Shown here piece by piece: positions 15,918 through 24,033 of a stretch of DNA of 64,000 bases (positions are counted from its first letter, which is position 1; each line of letters begins with the position of its first letter). A program made the position numbers and the translations under genes. A model generated the notes under the pieces. It was not told the origin of the DNA and ran no database searches. It saw nothing but the letters and a program-made list of their open reading frames with translations. The DNA is taken from assembly GCF_000974765.1 (NCBI RefSeq), contig NZ_BBWU01000048.1, forward strand, positions 62,001 to 126,000, in the 5' to 3' direction. Source of the DNA: Sphingomonas changbaiensis NBRC 104936 (GTDB lineage Bacteria > Pseudomonadota > Alphaproteobacteria > Sphingomonadales > Sphingomonadaceae).

Positions 15918-16501
15918 AAAACGCCCTTCGTGCTCGGCACCGCGTCGGCCTTGCGCGAGTCGATCTCGACCGCTTGCCTCAGCGCGCGGGCGAGCGCCTT
16001 GAATGCGCTTTCGACCAGGTGGTGGTTGTTGCGGCCGTAAAGATTCTCGACGTGGAGGGTCAGGCCGGCGCTCTGGGCAAAGGAATGAAACCAGTGCTCG
16101 ACAAGCTCGGTATCCCATTCGCCGAGCTTTTCCTGGGTGAACTCGAGCTTCCAGACCAGGAACGGCCGCCCCGAAATGTCGACCGCGGCGCGGGTCAATG
16201 CCTCGTCCATCGGCGCGTAGGCAGTGCCGTAGCGCATGATCCCGCGGCGATCGCCCAGTGCTTTGGAGATGGCGTCGCCGATCGCCAGCGCCGAATCCTC
16301 GGTCGTGTGGTGCTGGTCGATATGGAGATCGCCGTCGACGGTCACGTCGATGTCGATCAGCGCGTGGCGGCTGAGCTGCTCCAGCATATGATCCAGGAAT
16401 CCGATCCCGGTCGCGACGCGGTACACGCCGGTGCCGTCCAGATTGACGGTGACGCCGATCTTCGTCTCAGCCGTGTTTCGGTTCACCGTGGCCGTGCGCA
16501 T
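15914..16501 (-). CDS. hisB: imidazoleglycerol-phosphate dehydratase
   Basis: 195 residues, monofunctional HisB. The metal-binding histidine clusters are [37 protein letters not shown] and [17 protein letters not shown]. The start at 16501 is preceded by GGGGG and begins the conserved [13 protein letters not shown]. It is the first gene of the his operon in this window; hisG, hisD, hisC and hisI are not here. Confidence 0.98.
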   Translation of the reverse strand: MRTATVNRNTAETKIGVTVNLDGTGVYRVATGIGFLDHMLEQLSRHALIDIDVTVDGDLHIDQHHTTEDSALAIGDAISKALGDRRGIMRYGTAYAPMDEALTRAAVDISGRPFLVWKLEFTQEKLGEWDTELVEHWFHSFAQSAGLTLHVENLYGRNNHHLVESAFKALARALRQAVEIDSRKADAVPSTKGVL

Positions 16502-16542
16502 GAAACCCCCATGCGAATAACCGTGCCGCATTGCAACATGGC

Positions 16543-16570
16543 TTGACCCGTTCAGCGCCAAGACTACGAG
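16543..16570 (+). promoter_or_regulatory. promoter of sspB
   Basis: TTGACC and TACGAG with a 16-base spacer stand just upstream of the sspB ATG, leaving a leader of only a few bases. The -35 element is near consensus, the -10 weaker. Confidence 0.45.
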
Positions 16571-16577
16571 TCGGCGC

Positions 16578-17060
16578 ATGAGCGAGACTCCGCCGGACAG
16601 CCTGATTCCATACGACGAGATCGTGCAGGAAGCGCTGCGCGCCGTCGTCGGGCGCGTGCTCGGCGAAGTCGAGCAGACCGGTGGTTTGCCGGGCGAGCAT
16701 CACTTCTACATCACGTTCAAGACCGCCCATCCCGGCGTCGAGATGCCGCGCCACCTCTCCGAGCGGTTTCCGGACGAGATGACGATCGTCCTCCAGAACA
16801 AATTCTGGGAATTGAGGGTCGCCGACAAGCATTTCGAGGTCGGGCTGTCGTTCAACCAGGTGCCCGCCAAGCTCTCGATCCCGTTCGCCGCGGTGACCGG
16901 CTTCGTCGATCCGGCCGTCAACTTCGCGCTGCAGTTCCAGGCGCAGGGCGAGGACGGCGGTCCGGAGCCGCACGAGCAGGCGGAAAATGACGGGCCGACG
17001 GTGACGCCGGCCGAGGACGGCTCGAACGTCGTCACGATCGATTTCGGCCGCAAGAAATAG
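16578..17060 (+). CDS. SspB-like ClpXP adaptor protein
   Basis: 160 residues of the alphaproteobacterial SspB family (stringent starvation protein B-like). [19 protein letters not shown] is the N-terminal helix; [32 protein letters not shown] and FWELRV form the SspB fold that binds ssrA-tagged substrates. After an acidic linker the tail [10 protein letters not shown] is the likely ClpX-docking segment. It hands tagged proteins to ClpXP in the cytosol. It is divergent from hisB. Confidence 0.9.
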   Translation: MSETPPDSLIPYDEIVQEALRAVVGRVLGEVEQTGGLPGEHHFYITFKTAHPGVEMPRHLSERFPDEMTIVLQNKFWELRVADKHFEVGLSFNQVPAKLSIPFAAVTGFVDPAVNFALQFQAQGEDGGPEPHEQAENDGPTVTPAEDGSNVVTIDFGRKK

Positions 17061-17066
17061 GCCCGA

Positions 17067-17489
17067 CTAGCGCCGGACGGGATTCCGTTCGTGTTCCACC
17101 ACCGCTTCCGGCAAGATGACCCAAGGCTGCCGATCGACGCTCCACACCGCCTGCTCCGGCATCGGAAAGGCTGGATCGGCGAACGCGCCGCTCGCGACCC
17201 CGATCAGGTCGGGCAGGCGGGCCGGCTCCCACCACAGATTCGTGCCGCAATCGGGACAGAAGAAAAACGTGACATCACAGCCGCTGGCGGAGCCGCGTGC
17301 GAAGCGCTTCGCCGTGCCGTGCGTCAAGGAGACGGCAGTTCGCGGAAAGAAGGCGGCGATGCTGAACGCGCTGCCGGTCCGCCGCTGGCAATCGCGGCAG
17401 TGGCACAGCGAGACCTTGACCGGATCGCCCTGGCAACGGATTCGCAGCGCGCCGCAGTGACACTGCGCCTCATGCGTTGCCGGCGGCAT
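17067..17489 (-). CDS. GFA family glutathione-dependent enzyme-like protein
   Basis: 140 residues with the zinc-binding motifs of the GFA (glutathione-dependent formaldehyde-activating) fold: AQCHCGALRIRC near the start, SLCHCRDCQRRTGSAF and FFFCPDCGTNLWWE. Most family members are not true formaldehyde-activating enzymes, so only the fold is called. The ATG at 17489 overlaps the stop of the 2OG oxygenase gene by one base, so both are cotranslated. Confidence 0.88.
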   Translation of the reverse strand: MPPATHEAQCHCGALRIRCQGDPVKVSLCHCRDCQRRTGSAFSIAAFFPRTAVSLTHGTAKRFARGSASGCDVTFFFCPDCGTNLWWEPARLPDLIGVASGAFADPAFPMPEQAVWSVDRQPWVILPEAVVEHERNPVRR

Positions 17490-18157
17490 CAAAACCAGTT
17501 CCCCTCGCGGAACCATTTGGTCACGATATATTTGACGCCCGCTTGGACCGTCTGCCCCGCGTGCGCGGCGTAGAGATTGGGGGCGCCGTTCGCGTCCATG
17601 TTGTTCCACATCAGCAGCATGCCGGTGCGCGGGTTGACCGTCAGGCCGGCCGCCTCGAACGCGGTTTCGCCGCCCGCTTCGGGCTGGTTCAGGAAGATCA
17701 TCGCGGTCCAGGTCCGCTGGCCGCCGGTCTTTTCCTGGTCGGCCCAATAGCTCTGGTCGGTGTGAAAGAAGTCGTGATGCGTGCGGAAATACTGCCCCGG
17801 CGCGTAACGCTGGCCCTGGAGCGTTTCGCCCGACCGCTCCTCCAGCCCCATCAGCTCGCAGATGCGCAGGTCGATCGCGCGGACGCGCTCGTCCCAGCGA
17901 TTGAGATTGCAGCTGTCGCTGGTGCGGAAAGCCTCGTCAGGTGAGTCGGACAACAATGTCGAGGGCTGACGGTCATGCTCGATCTGCTCGATCAGGTAAG
18001 AGGAATCGGCAAGCGTCAGGAACTGTTCGAGATACCAGAGCGTGAGGCCGGGGCTTCGGACGGACTGGACGCCAGCTGCCGCCAGCCTGACGCCGACTTC
18101 GGCGCCGATGCGCGCGCGGGCTTCCGATGTCTGAAGGGCGAACTGCTCGGGAGTCAT
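17489..18157 (-). CDS. 2OG-Fe(II) oxygenase, prolyl 4-hydroxylase-like
   Basis: 222 residues with a double-stranded beta-helix fold. Iron ligands are H127 and D129 (in THHDFF) and H199 (in AAHAG); K209 is placed to bind 2-oxoglutarate. PGQYFRTHHDFF and GGETAFEAAGLTVNPRTGMLLMW-type segments are typical of the prolyl 4-hydroxylase alpha-like branch. It is predicted to hydroxylate a protein or small molecule that I cannot identify. It forms a two-gene unit with the GFA gene. Confidence 0.88.
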   Translation of the reverse strand: MTPEQFALQTSEARARIGAEVGVRLAAAGVQSVRSPGLTLWYLEQFLTLADSSYLIEQIEHDRQPSTLLSDSPDEAFRTSDSCNLNRWDERVRAIDLRICELMGLEERSGETLQGQRYAPGQYFRTHHDFFHTDQSYWADQEKTGGQRTWTAMIFLNQPEAGGETAFEAAGLTVNPRTGMLLMWNNMDANGAPNLYAAHAGQTVQAGVKYIVTKWFREGNWF

Positions 18158-18220
18158 CGCCCGCGTTCCTAGCAGCGCCGCAAGAAAATGGGAGCCGGAT
18201 CGCTCCGGCTCCCGTGTCGC

Positions 18221-19084
18221 TTACCAGAAGAAATCGTAGATCGCGTCGACCACCTGGCCGGTTTCGATATCGACCAGCAGCGCGTCGTCATAGTAGCGGA
18301 CCCAGCGATAGGGGCCGTACGCCGGCGGCAGCTGATACTGGAACGGATCATCGATCCAATAGCTTTGCGCGAACAGCGGCGCGCCTAGGAAAGCACCCAG
18401 CGAGAAGCGGTTGTAGCTCCACCCGCGCGGCGCATAGTAGCGCGGGAAGTGATAGGAGCTGCGATTGCGCTGGCGCCATTGCTGCCAGTTGTACCGCGGG
18501 TCCCGCCGCCATTCGCGGTTCCAGCTGCCGTTATTGCGGCCGCCATTGTTCCAGCGCGAATTGTCGCGGTCGCGATTCTGCCAGCGATTGCGATCCTGCC
18601 ACTGGCTGCCATCCCGCCATTGGTTGCGATCGCGCCGCCAATTCTGGCGGTCCTGCTGCCAGTCGCGCCGGTCCTGCTGGCGATCCTGGCGGAAATCGCG
18701 CCGATCGTCCGCACGGTCCCGTCGGAAGTTCTGCGCGTCCTGGGCGCGATCGCGGCGGAACTGCTCGCGATTCTGATATTGACCGCTCTGCCAGGCCTGG
18801 CGATCTCCCTGCCGCTCCTGGCGGAAGGCCTGACGGTCACCTTGGCGCTCCTGGCGGAAGTCCTGTCGGGCCTGCATGCGTTCCTGGCGAAACTCCTGGC
18901 GCGCCGGGGCCTGCTGCCGCGCCTGCGCCTGCTGACGCGCCTGCGCCGCGGGGCGAGCCGCACGCTGCTCGACAGTCTGTTCCGGGGCCGCCTGAAAGCC
19001 TGCATCCCCATCGCGGTGGCGCTGCGCCAATGCCGGGGTCGTCAGCGTAGCCGCGGCCAGCAAAGTGGCGATTAGCTTGCGCAT
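18221..19084 (-). CDS. RcnB family exported protein, Q/R/D-rich
   Basis: 287 residues with a clear signal peptide (LIATLLAAATLTTPALAQ). Residues 45 to about 190 are very low complexity, made of repeated FRQERQGDRQ-like units rich in Q, R, D and later N and W. The C-terminal domain (PRYYAPRGWSYNRFSLG, YGPYRWVRYYDDALLVDIETG, VVDAIYDFFW) is the RcnB domain, periplasmic in E. coli, where RcnB affects nickel and cobalt homeostasis. Sphingomonads carry many such proteins with long repeat regions; a metal role here is unproven. Confidence 0.85.
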   Translation of the reverse strand: MRKLIATLLAAATLTTPALAQRHRDGDAGFQAAPEQTVEQRAARPAAQARQQAQARQQAPARQEFRQERMQARQDFRQERQGDRQAFRQERQGDRQAWQSGQYQNREQFRRDRAQDAQNFRRDRADDRRDFRQDRQQDRRDWQQDRQNWRRDRNQWRDGSQWQDRNRWQNRDRDNSRWNNGGRNNGSWNREWRRDPRYNWQQWRQRNRSSYHFPRYYAPRGWSYNRFSLGAFLGAPLFAQSYWIDDPFQYQLPPAYGPYRWVRYYDDALLVDIETGQVVDAIYDFFW

Positions 19085-19191
19085 CTCTTCGTCTCCTCAT
19101 CCCCCGCAGCCAAGCGCTGCAGGAGGTTGCGCCCCTTTTGCGCCAATGTCGATGAGTCGTGGCTGAACCGCGTTGAAAGCAAAGCGAAAGC

Positions 19192-19731
19192 TCAGCCGGG
19201 TCGAGGCGTCAGCGCCGGCACCGCGCGTGCCGCGCCGGCAGGATCGATGCCCGGCGGCGGCGCGCCCAGCAACGTCTCGCCCTGCGCGACCCGCCCTGCG
19301 CGCCGGATCGCCTCGCGCAGCCTGGGATAAATGCCGCAGCGGCAGATGTTGGTGATCGCGGCATCGATGTCGGCGTCGGTCGGCGCCGGCGTGCGCTTGA
19401 GCAGCACCGCAGCCGCCATCACGATGCCCGGGATGCAATAGCCGCACTGCGTCACGTTCAGGGCAGCAAAGGCCTGCTGCACCGGATGGCTGCGATCGCG
19501 GGACAGGCCCTCGATCGTGGTCACGAACCGCCCCTCGCACGCGGCGATCGACACGCTGCAGCTGGGCACCGCCGCGCCATCGATATCGACGATGCACGCG
19601 CCGCATTCGCCGGTGCCGCAGCCATATTTGGTTCCGGTCAGGTTGGACGCGTCGCGCAGCGCCCACAGCAATGGCGTCTCGGGATCGAGCAGATATTCGA
19701 CCGGCTGGTTGTTGACCGTGAACTTCGTCAT
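19192..19731 (-). CDS. 2Fe-2S subunit of a xanthine dehydrogenase-family molybdoenzyme
   Basis: 179 residues. KYGCGTGECGACIVDIDG holds the plant-ferredoxin-type 2Fe-2S cluster, and the second cluster uses CGYCIPG with ICRCGIYPRLREAI. Such small subunits shuttle electrons in isoquinoline 1-oxidoreductase and aldehyde dehydrogenase complexes, working with a large molybdopterin subunit. No large subunit gene is next to it, upstream or downstream, so its partner must be encoded elsewhere or is lost. The tail after the second cluster is about 30 residues longer than in compact members. Confidence 0.9.
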   Translation of the reverse strand: MTKFTVNNQPVEYLLDPETPLLWALRDASNLTGTKYGCGTGECGACIVDIDGAAVPSCSVSIAACEGRFVTTIEGLSRDRSHPVQQAFAALNVTQCGYCIPGIVMAAAVLLKRTPAPTDADIDAAITNICRCGIYPRLREAIRRAGRVAQGETLLGAPPPGIDPAGAARAVPALTPRPG

Positions 19732-19826
19732 GCCTGCCAGGGCTTAGCGCGAAGGTCCAAAAAGCGAAACGCGCTGTTTCCGTGCGCGGCATTGTTGGGC
19801 CGCGTGGGCGAACAGATATCCGCCGC

Positions 19827-20627
19827 ATGAAACTCCCGACTCTCTTCATCCCGCACGGCGGCGGCCCGTGCTTCTTCATGGACCCGAATGGCGGTCCCGC
19901 CGATCCGATGTGGCAGCCGATGCAGGCCTATCTGGCCGGCCTGATCGACAGCCTGCCCGAACGCCCGCGCGCGATCCTGCTCGTCTCAGGCCATTGGGAA
20001 GAATCGCAGGTTACCGTGCACACCGGCGCACGTCCGGACCTGCTCTACGATTATGACGGCTTTCCGGAGCACACCTACCGACTGCGCTGGGATGCGCCGG
20101 GCGCGCCCGATCTCGCCCGGCGCGCCAGGGCGCTGATCGAGGCGGCGGGCTTCCCGGTCGGCACGGAGGCCGACCGCGGCTGGGATCACGGCGTATTCGT
20201 TCCGATGAAGGTCGCTGTTCCCGGTGCCGACATCCCGCTCGCCCAGCTCTCGCTTCGCGCCGATCTGGACCCGCAGGCGCACATCGCGATCGGCCGCGCA
20301 CTGGCGCCGTTGCGCGACGAAGGCGTGCTGATCGTCGGATCGGGCATGAGCTTTCACAATCTGCGCGAGCGGGGACCGCACGTAACTGCCCGTGCCGACG
20401 CATGGGATGCGGCGCTGACCGACGCCGTCACCGATCCCGATCCCGCGCGCCGTGCCGAACGCGTGGCGGCGTGGGACACGCTGCCGCACGCCCGTTTCGC
20501 GCACCCGCGCGAGGAGCATCTGTTGCCGCTGATGGTCGCGCTGGGCGCCGGCGGCGACGATCCGGCGCATCGCGACTTTGCCGGCCGCGCGCTCGGCTGG
20601 GCCGTCAGCGCCTACCGCTTCGGCTGA
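19827..20627 (+). CDS. DODA-type (LigB-like) extradiol ring-opening dioxygenase
   Basis: 266 residues of the class III extradiol dioxygenase superfamily. Probable metal ligands are in FIPHGGGP (H8 region), VSGHWEE, DRGWDHGVFVPM and SGMSFHNL; the order matches 4,5-DOPA dioxygenase-like proteins such as YgiD. They cut catechol rings next to a hydroxyl using a non-haem metal. No degradation genes surround it, so the substrate is open. The ATG at 19827 fits the family N terminus. Confidence 0.9.
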   Translation: MKLPTLFIPHGGGPCFFMDPNGGPADPMWQPMQAYLAGLIDSLPERPRAILLVSGHWEESQVTVHTGARPDLLYDYDGFPEHTYRLRWDAPGAPDLARRARALIEAAGFPVGTEADRGWDHGVFVPMKVAVPGADIPLAQLSLRADLDPQAHIAIGRALAPLRDEGVLIVGSGMSFHNLRERGPHVTARADAWDAALTDAVTDPDPARRAERVAAWDTLPHARFAHPREEHLLPLMVALGAGGDDPAHRDFAGRALGWAVSAYRFG

Positions 20628-20630
20628 CGG

Positions 20631-21392
20631 CTATTCCCGCCAGCTCGGGTCGATCTTGTCGACGCGGCGCACCATCGCGTCGAAATCGGCGCGGCCGGCG
20701 CCGCCGGGAATCTGAACCTTCGACAGATCGCGCTGGTGGACCGCGACGACTTCGGGCGAGATTGTCAGCGGCTTACCCATCGACAGGGTCGCCATCTGGA
20801 TTTCGCAGGCGCGCTGCAGCGACCAATGCTTGATGAAGGCTTCCGGCAGGGTGCGGCCCATCACCAGGATGCCGTGATTCTTCAGCAGCATCGCCCGCTT
20901 GTCGCCCAGATGCGCGATCAGCCGCTCGCCCTCTTCGGAGCGTACGGTCACGCCTTCGAAGTCGTGATACGCGATCTGGCCGACGAAGTTCGCCGCGTAG
21001 AAGTTGACCGGCTGAAGCCCGCCCTCGAGCGAGCTGACCGCCATCCCCGCAGTGGTGTGGGTGTGCATGATGCAATGCGCATCCGGCAGGTTGCGGTGGA
21101 ACACGCTGTGCTGGACGAAGCCGGCCAGGTTCACCGGATAGGGATTGTCGTCCAGCTTGTTCCCGTCGATGTCGATCTTGACCAGGTTCGATGCCTTCAC
21201 CTCGCTGAAGTGCAGTCCGAACGGGTTGATCAGGAACGCATCCTCCTCATCGGGCACCTTCACCGTGATGTGGTTGTAGATCATCTCGTCCCAGCCGAGC
21301 ATCGCGAACACGCGGTAGCAGGCGGCGAGTTCCTGCCGGGCTTTCCATTCCGATTCGCTCATCTGGGAATTGCGCAGCACAGCGGTCGCCAT
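20631..21392 (-). CDS. class II aldolase/adducin family protein
   Basis: 253 residues. The zinc-binding histidines are in CIMHTHTTAGMAV and the later KNHGILVMG; GWDEMIYNHITVKVPDEEDAFLINPFG is the conserved N-terminal half. Members act as sugar-phosphate aldolases or related enzymes, many uncharacterised; the absence of a sugar operon leaves the substrate unknown. GAAGGAG stands upstream of the ATG at 21392, which rules out the longer frame. It converges with the dioxygenase, 3 bases apart. Confidence 0.9.
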   Translation of the reverse strand: MATAVLRNSQMSESEWKARQELAACYRVFAMLGWDEMIYNHITVKVPDEEDAFLINPFGLHFSEVKASNLVKIDIDGNKLDDNPYPVNLAGFVQHSVFHRNLPDAHCIMHTHTTAGMAVSSLEGGLQPVNFYAANFVGQIAYHDFEGVTVRSEEGERLIAHLGDKRAMLLKNHGILVMGRTLPEAFIKHWSLQRACEIQMATLSMGKPLTISPEVVAVHQRDLSKVQIPGGAGRADFDAMVRRVDKIDPSWRE

Positions 21393-21484
21393 CGTCGTCT
21401 CCTTCGCCGCGATTATCGCACGCGGGTCCGGGCGCGGCAATCGAGCGCGGCAGACCGGTTGCGAAACAAACGCGCATCCGTTGC

Positions 21485-21510
21485 GGAACCGTTGCGGCCT
21501 TCCGAGCGTC
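21485..21510 (+). promoter_or_regulatory. EcfG-type general stress promoter of the GlsB gene
   Basis: GGAACC and CGTC with a 16-base spacer match the alphaproteobacterial general stress consensus GGAAC-N16/17-CGTT at all but one core base. It lies 64 bases upstream of a GlsB/YeaQ stress protein, a class commonly under EcfG control. Confidence 0.65.
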
Positions 21511-21574
21511 TAATGCAGCGGTTCAAGACCGAAGATTACGGACAAATGACTGTGGGTTCGGACAGGAGGACGCA

Positions 21575-21832
21575 ATGAATATTATCGTTTGGCTTGTCGT
21601 GGGTGGCATTATCGGCTGGCTGGCCAGCATCATCATGCGGACGGACGCGCAGCAGGGTATCTTCCTGAACATCGTCGTCGGCATCATCGGCGCGTTTATC
21701 GGTGGCCTGATCTTTTCGGGCGGCTCGATCAACAATGCCGGGCTGAATCTTTATTCTTTCCTTGTCTCGCTGCTGGGCGCCGTCGTCCTTCTGGCGATCG
21801 TCAATCTCTTCCGTCGCGGCAGCGTTCGCTAA
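21575..21832 (+). CDS. GlsB/YeaQ/YmgE family stress-response membrane protein
   Basis: 85 residues with three hydrophobic helices: IIVWLVVGGIIGWLASIIM, the glycine-rich VVGIIGAFIGGLIFSG and SFLVSLLGAVVLLAIVNLF, ending in basic RRGSVR. The family (transglycosylase-associated/YeaQ) is induced by stress and sits in the inner membrane; its activity is not defined. AGGAGG lies 6 bases before the ATG. An EcfG-type promoter and a strong terminator make it a single-gene unit. Confidence 0.93.
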   Translation: MNIIVWLVVGGIIGWLASIIMRTDAQQGIFLNIVVGIIGAFIGGLIFSGGSINNAGLNLYSFLVSLLGAVVLLAIVNLFRRGSVR

Positions 21833-21860
21833 CAGGACGCGCATCGGGAAGGGTGTTTAG

Positions 21861-21890
21861 GGGCCGGGCGCCATGCCCGGCCCTTTTCTT
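21861..21890 (+). terminator. rho-independent terminator after the GlsB gene
   Basis: GGGCCGGGC and GCCCGGCCC form a perfect 9-bp stem with a 5-base loop, followed by TTTTCTTT. It ends at the stop codon of the convergent SIMPL gene. Confidence 0.88.
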
Positions 21891-22603
21891 TATTCCAGCT
21901 CGAATTGGACCGAGAGGTTGACGGTCAGCGACTGCTCGCCGGGCAGAATCTTCGACTGGGCGGAGTCGGCGACCATGCCCTGCGCCCGCATCAGGATCGG
22001 CACCGGCCGGGGCATCTCTGAGCCGCTCTCGCTGATCGACAGAATGCGCTTCACCTTTAGCCCGGCAGCACGGGCATAGAGTTCGGCCCGTGCGCGCGCC
22101 TTCGCCATCGCATCGAGCCGTGCTTCGTCCATCGCTGCCGCCGGATCGTCGAGTCCGAGGTCCGGCCCGTTGATCTGATTGGCGCCGGTCGCGACAAGTG
22201 CGTCCAGCACGCTTCCCGACTGGGCGATGTCGCGGAACTTGACGGTGACCGTGTTGGATGCCTGATAGCCGGTGATCACCGGCGGCTGGTTTTCGCCGTA
22301 GCGATACTGCGGCTGCAGAGAGATGCTGGCGGTGCGGAGGTCCTTGTCGGCGATGCCGGCGCGCTTCAGTGCCGCGATCACACGATCCATCCGCGTCGCA
22401 TTCTCGCGCATCGCGCTTGCCGCGTCGGGCGCCTGGGTCACCACGCCGGCACTGATCGTCGCCAGATCGGGAACGCGCTTCGATTGGCCTTCGGCCGTGA
22501 TTTCCAGAACTGTGCCGTTGATCGTCTGCACGGGAACCGGGCTCGCCTGCGCCCATGCCGGGGCGGCGGCGAGCGTCAGTCCCAGGGCGGCGATGAGTTT
22601 CAT
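21890..22603 (-). CDS. SIMPL (DUF541) domain exported protein
   Basis: 237 residues: signal peptide LIAALGLTLAAAPAWAQ, then the SIMPL domain with GTVLEITAEGQSKRVPDLATISAGVVTQ, ITGYQASNTVTVKFRD and the C-terminal LTVNLSVQFELE. The family is periplasmic or outer-membrane associated, named after a mouse signalling protein; bacterial roles are unclear and include oxidative stress. The ATG at 22603 directly precedes the signal peptide. It is divergent from the RND efflux operon. Confidence 0.9.
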   Translation of the reverse strand: MKLIAALGLTLAAAPAWAQASPVPVQTINGTVLEITAEGQSKRVPDLATISAGVVTQAPDAASAMRENATRMDRVIAALKRAGIADKDLRTASISLQPQYRYGENQPPVITGYQASNTVTVKFRDIAQSGSVLDALVATGANQINGPDLGLDDPAAAMDEARLDAMAKARARAELYARAAGLKVKRILSISESGSEMPRPVPILMRAQGMVADSAQSKILPGEQSLTVNLSVQFELE

Positions 22604-22766
22604 GATCGTGCTCCTTTTCTCGTTTCGGTCCCGCAGTGACGCCCCGCCCCTGCATCGCACCTTAACCGGTGTATCTTCCTTCCGATGCTCCCGGTCCTTA
22701 CATAACGCGCCGCGCGCGCCAGCCAGCCCGGAATGTCCGGACCGCAAAAATTGCGATTGTCCGGCC

Positions 22767-22795
22767 TTGAGGCTGGTGAGTTATTAATGTAATAC
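22767..22795 (+). promoter_or_regulatory. promoter of the RND efflux operon
   Basis: TTGAGG, a 17-base spacer and TAATAC form a clear sigma-70-type promoter 44 bases before the adaptor gene start. Confidence 0.65.
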
Positions 22796-22838
22796 AGCTC
22801 TGAGAAACGATAACCGCCGGGGCGGAAGGCTAGTGAAT

Positions 22839-24023
22839 ATGAATTACGAAACGAGCGTCCGGTCCGAGGGGGCCAGCATGATTTTGGACGATGATTCGGC
22901 GCCGCGGCGGCGGCGCGCGTTGATCATCGGTGCGGTCGTGCTGGTGCTGGCGGCCGCGCTGGCGTTCTTCATGTTCGGCCGCAAGAGCGAGTCCGCAGGC
23001 CCCGCGGCTGCCCAGGGCGCCAAGGCCCAGGCGCCCGAAGTCACGGTCGTGACGCCCGGACGGCAGCTGGTGGCCGGCACGGTGTCGGCGACCGGCACGA
23101 TGGCTGCGCGGATCGACATGCCCGTCGGCGTGGTCGGCGAGGGCGGCGAAGTGACCCGGGTGCTGGTCCAGCCCGGCGACTGGGTGCGCGCCGGCCAGGT
23201 GCTCGCGACGATCGAACGCTCGGTCCAGGCGCAGCAGAGCGCGGCGCTGGATGCCCAGATCAACGTCGCCCGCGCCAACGCCCGGCTTGCCGAGCAGGAG
23301 CTCGCGCGTGCGCAGCAGCTCGTCGGCCGGGGTTTCGTGTCCAAGGCCGATGTCGAACGCAAGCTCGCGACGCGGGACCAGGCGCTGGCGCAGGTCCGCG
23401 TGGCGGAAGCGCAATATCGCGAAGCGCTGGCGCGCACCGGCCGGCTCGACATCCGCGCCCCGGCCGCGGGGCTGGTGCTGACCCGTTCGGTCGAGCCCGG
23501 CCAGGTTGTCGGCGCGGGCAGCGGCACGCTGTTCCGCCTCGCCAAGGGCGGCGAAATGGAATTGCGCGCGCAATTGTCCGAAAACGACCTGGCCTCCGTG
23601 CACGTCGGCGCGATCGCGACGGTCACGCCGGTCGGGTCCAGCCAGTCGTTTAAGGGACAGGTCTGGCAGGTATCGCCCGTAATCGACCCGCAGACGCGGC
23701 AGGGCATTGCTCGTATCGCGCTGGCATACAGCCCGCTGCTCCGTCCGGGCGGTTTCGCGCAGGCGGAAATCGTGACCGGTCAGGTGAACGCGCCGCTGCT
23801 TCCTGAATCCGCGGTGCTGAGCGACCAGAACGGCAATTTCGTCTACATCGTCGACGCGAACGACAAGGCGCAGCGCCGCGCGGTCAAGACCGGGCAGGTC
23901 AGCGACAAGGGCATCGCGATCATCAGCGGCCTGAACGGCGATGAGAAGGTCGTGTTGTCGGCGGGTGCGTTCCTCAATCCCGGACAGGTGGTGAAGCCGC
24001 ACCACGCCGTTCTCGGCCGTTAA
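22839..24023 (+). CDS. RND efflux periplasmic adaptor subunit
   Basis: 394 residues: a short cytosolic basic N terminus, one membrane helix (ALIIGAVVLVLAAALAFFMF), then the lipoyl halves VGVVGEGGEVTRVLVQPGDWVRAGQVLATIE and LDIRAPAAGLVLTRSVEPGQVV around an alpha-hairpin, a beta barrel and a C-terminal membrane-proximal domain. It is a membrane-fusion protein linking the pump below to an outer-membrane channel, which is not encoded nearby. GGAAGG precedes a GTG at 22833 and the ATG at 22839; spacing favours the ATG. Confidence 0.92.
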   Translation: MNYETSVRSEGASMILDDDSAPRRRRALIIGAVVLVLAAALAFFMFGRKSESAGPAAAQGAKAQAPEVTVVTPGRQLVAGTVSATGTMAARIDMPVGVVGEGGEVTRVLVQPGDWVRAGQVLATIERSVQAQQSAALDAQINVARANARLAEQELARAQQLVGRGFVSKADVERKLATRDQALAQVRVAEAQYREALARTGRLDIRAPAAGLVLTRSVEPGQVVGAGSGTLFRLAKGGEMELRAQLSENDLASVHVGAIATVTPVGSSQSFKGQVWQVSPVIDPQTRQGIARIALAYSPLLRPGGFAQAEIVTGQVNAPLLPESAVLSDQNGNFVYIVDANDKAQRRAVKTGQVSDKGIAIISGLNGDEKVVLSAGAFLNPGQVVKPHHAVLGR

Positions 24024-24033
24024 GGACAGCGCC

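Noticed and set aside
18600-18960. Repetitive DNA looking like a tandem array or CRISPR
   Set aside because: The repeat units are irregular codons of the Q/R/D-rich RcnB protein; there are no equal repeats and unique spacers. No CRISPR array was seen anywhere in the window.
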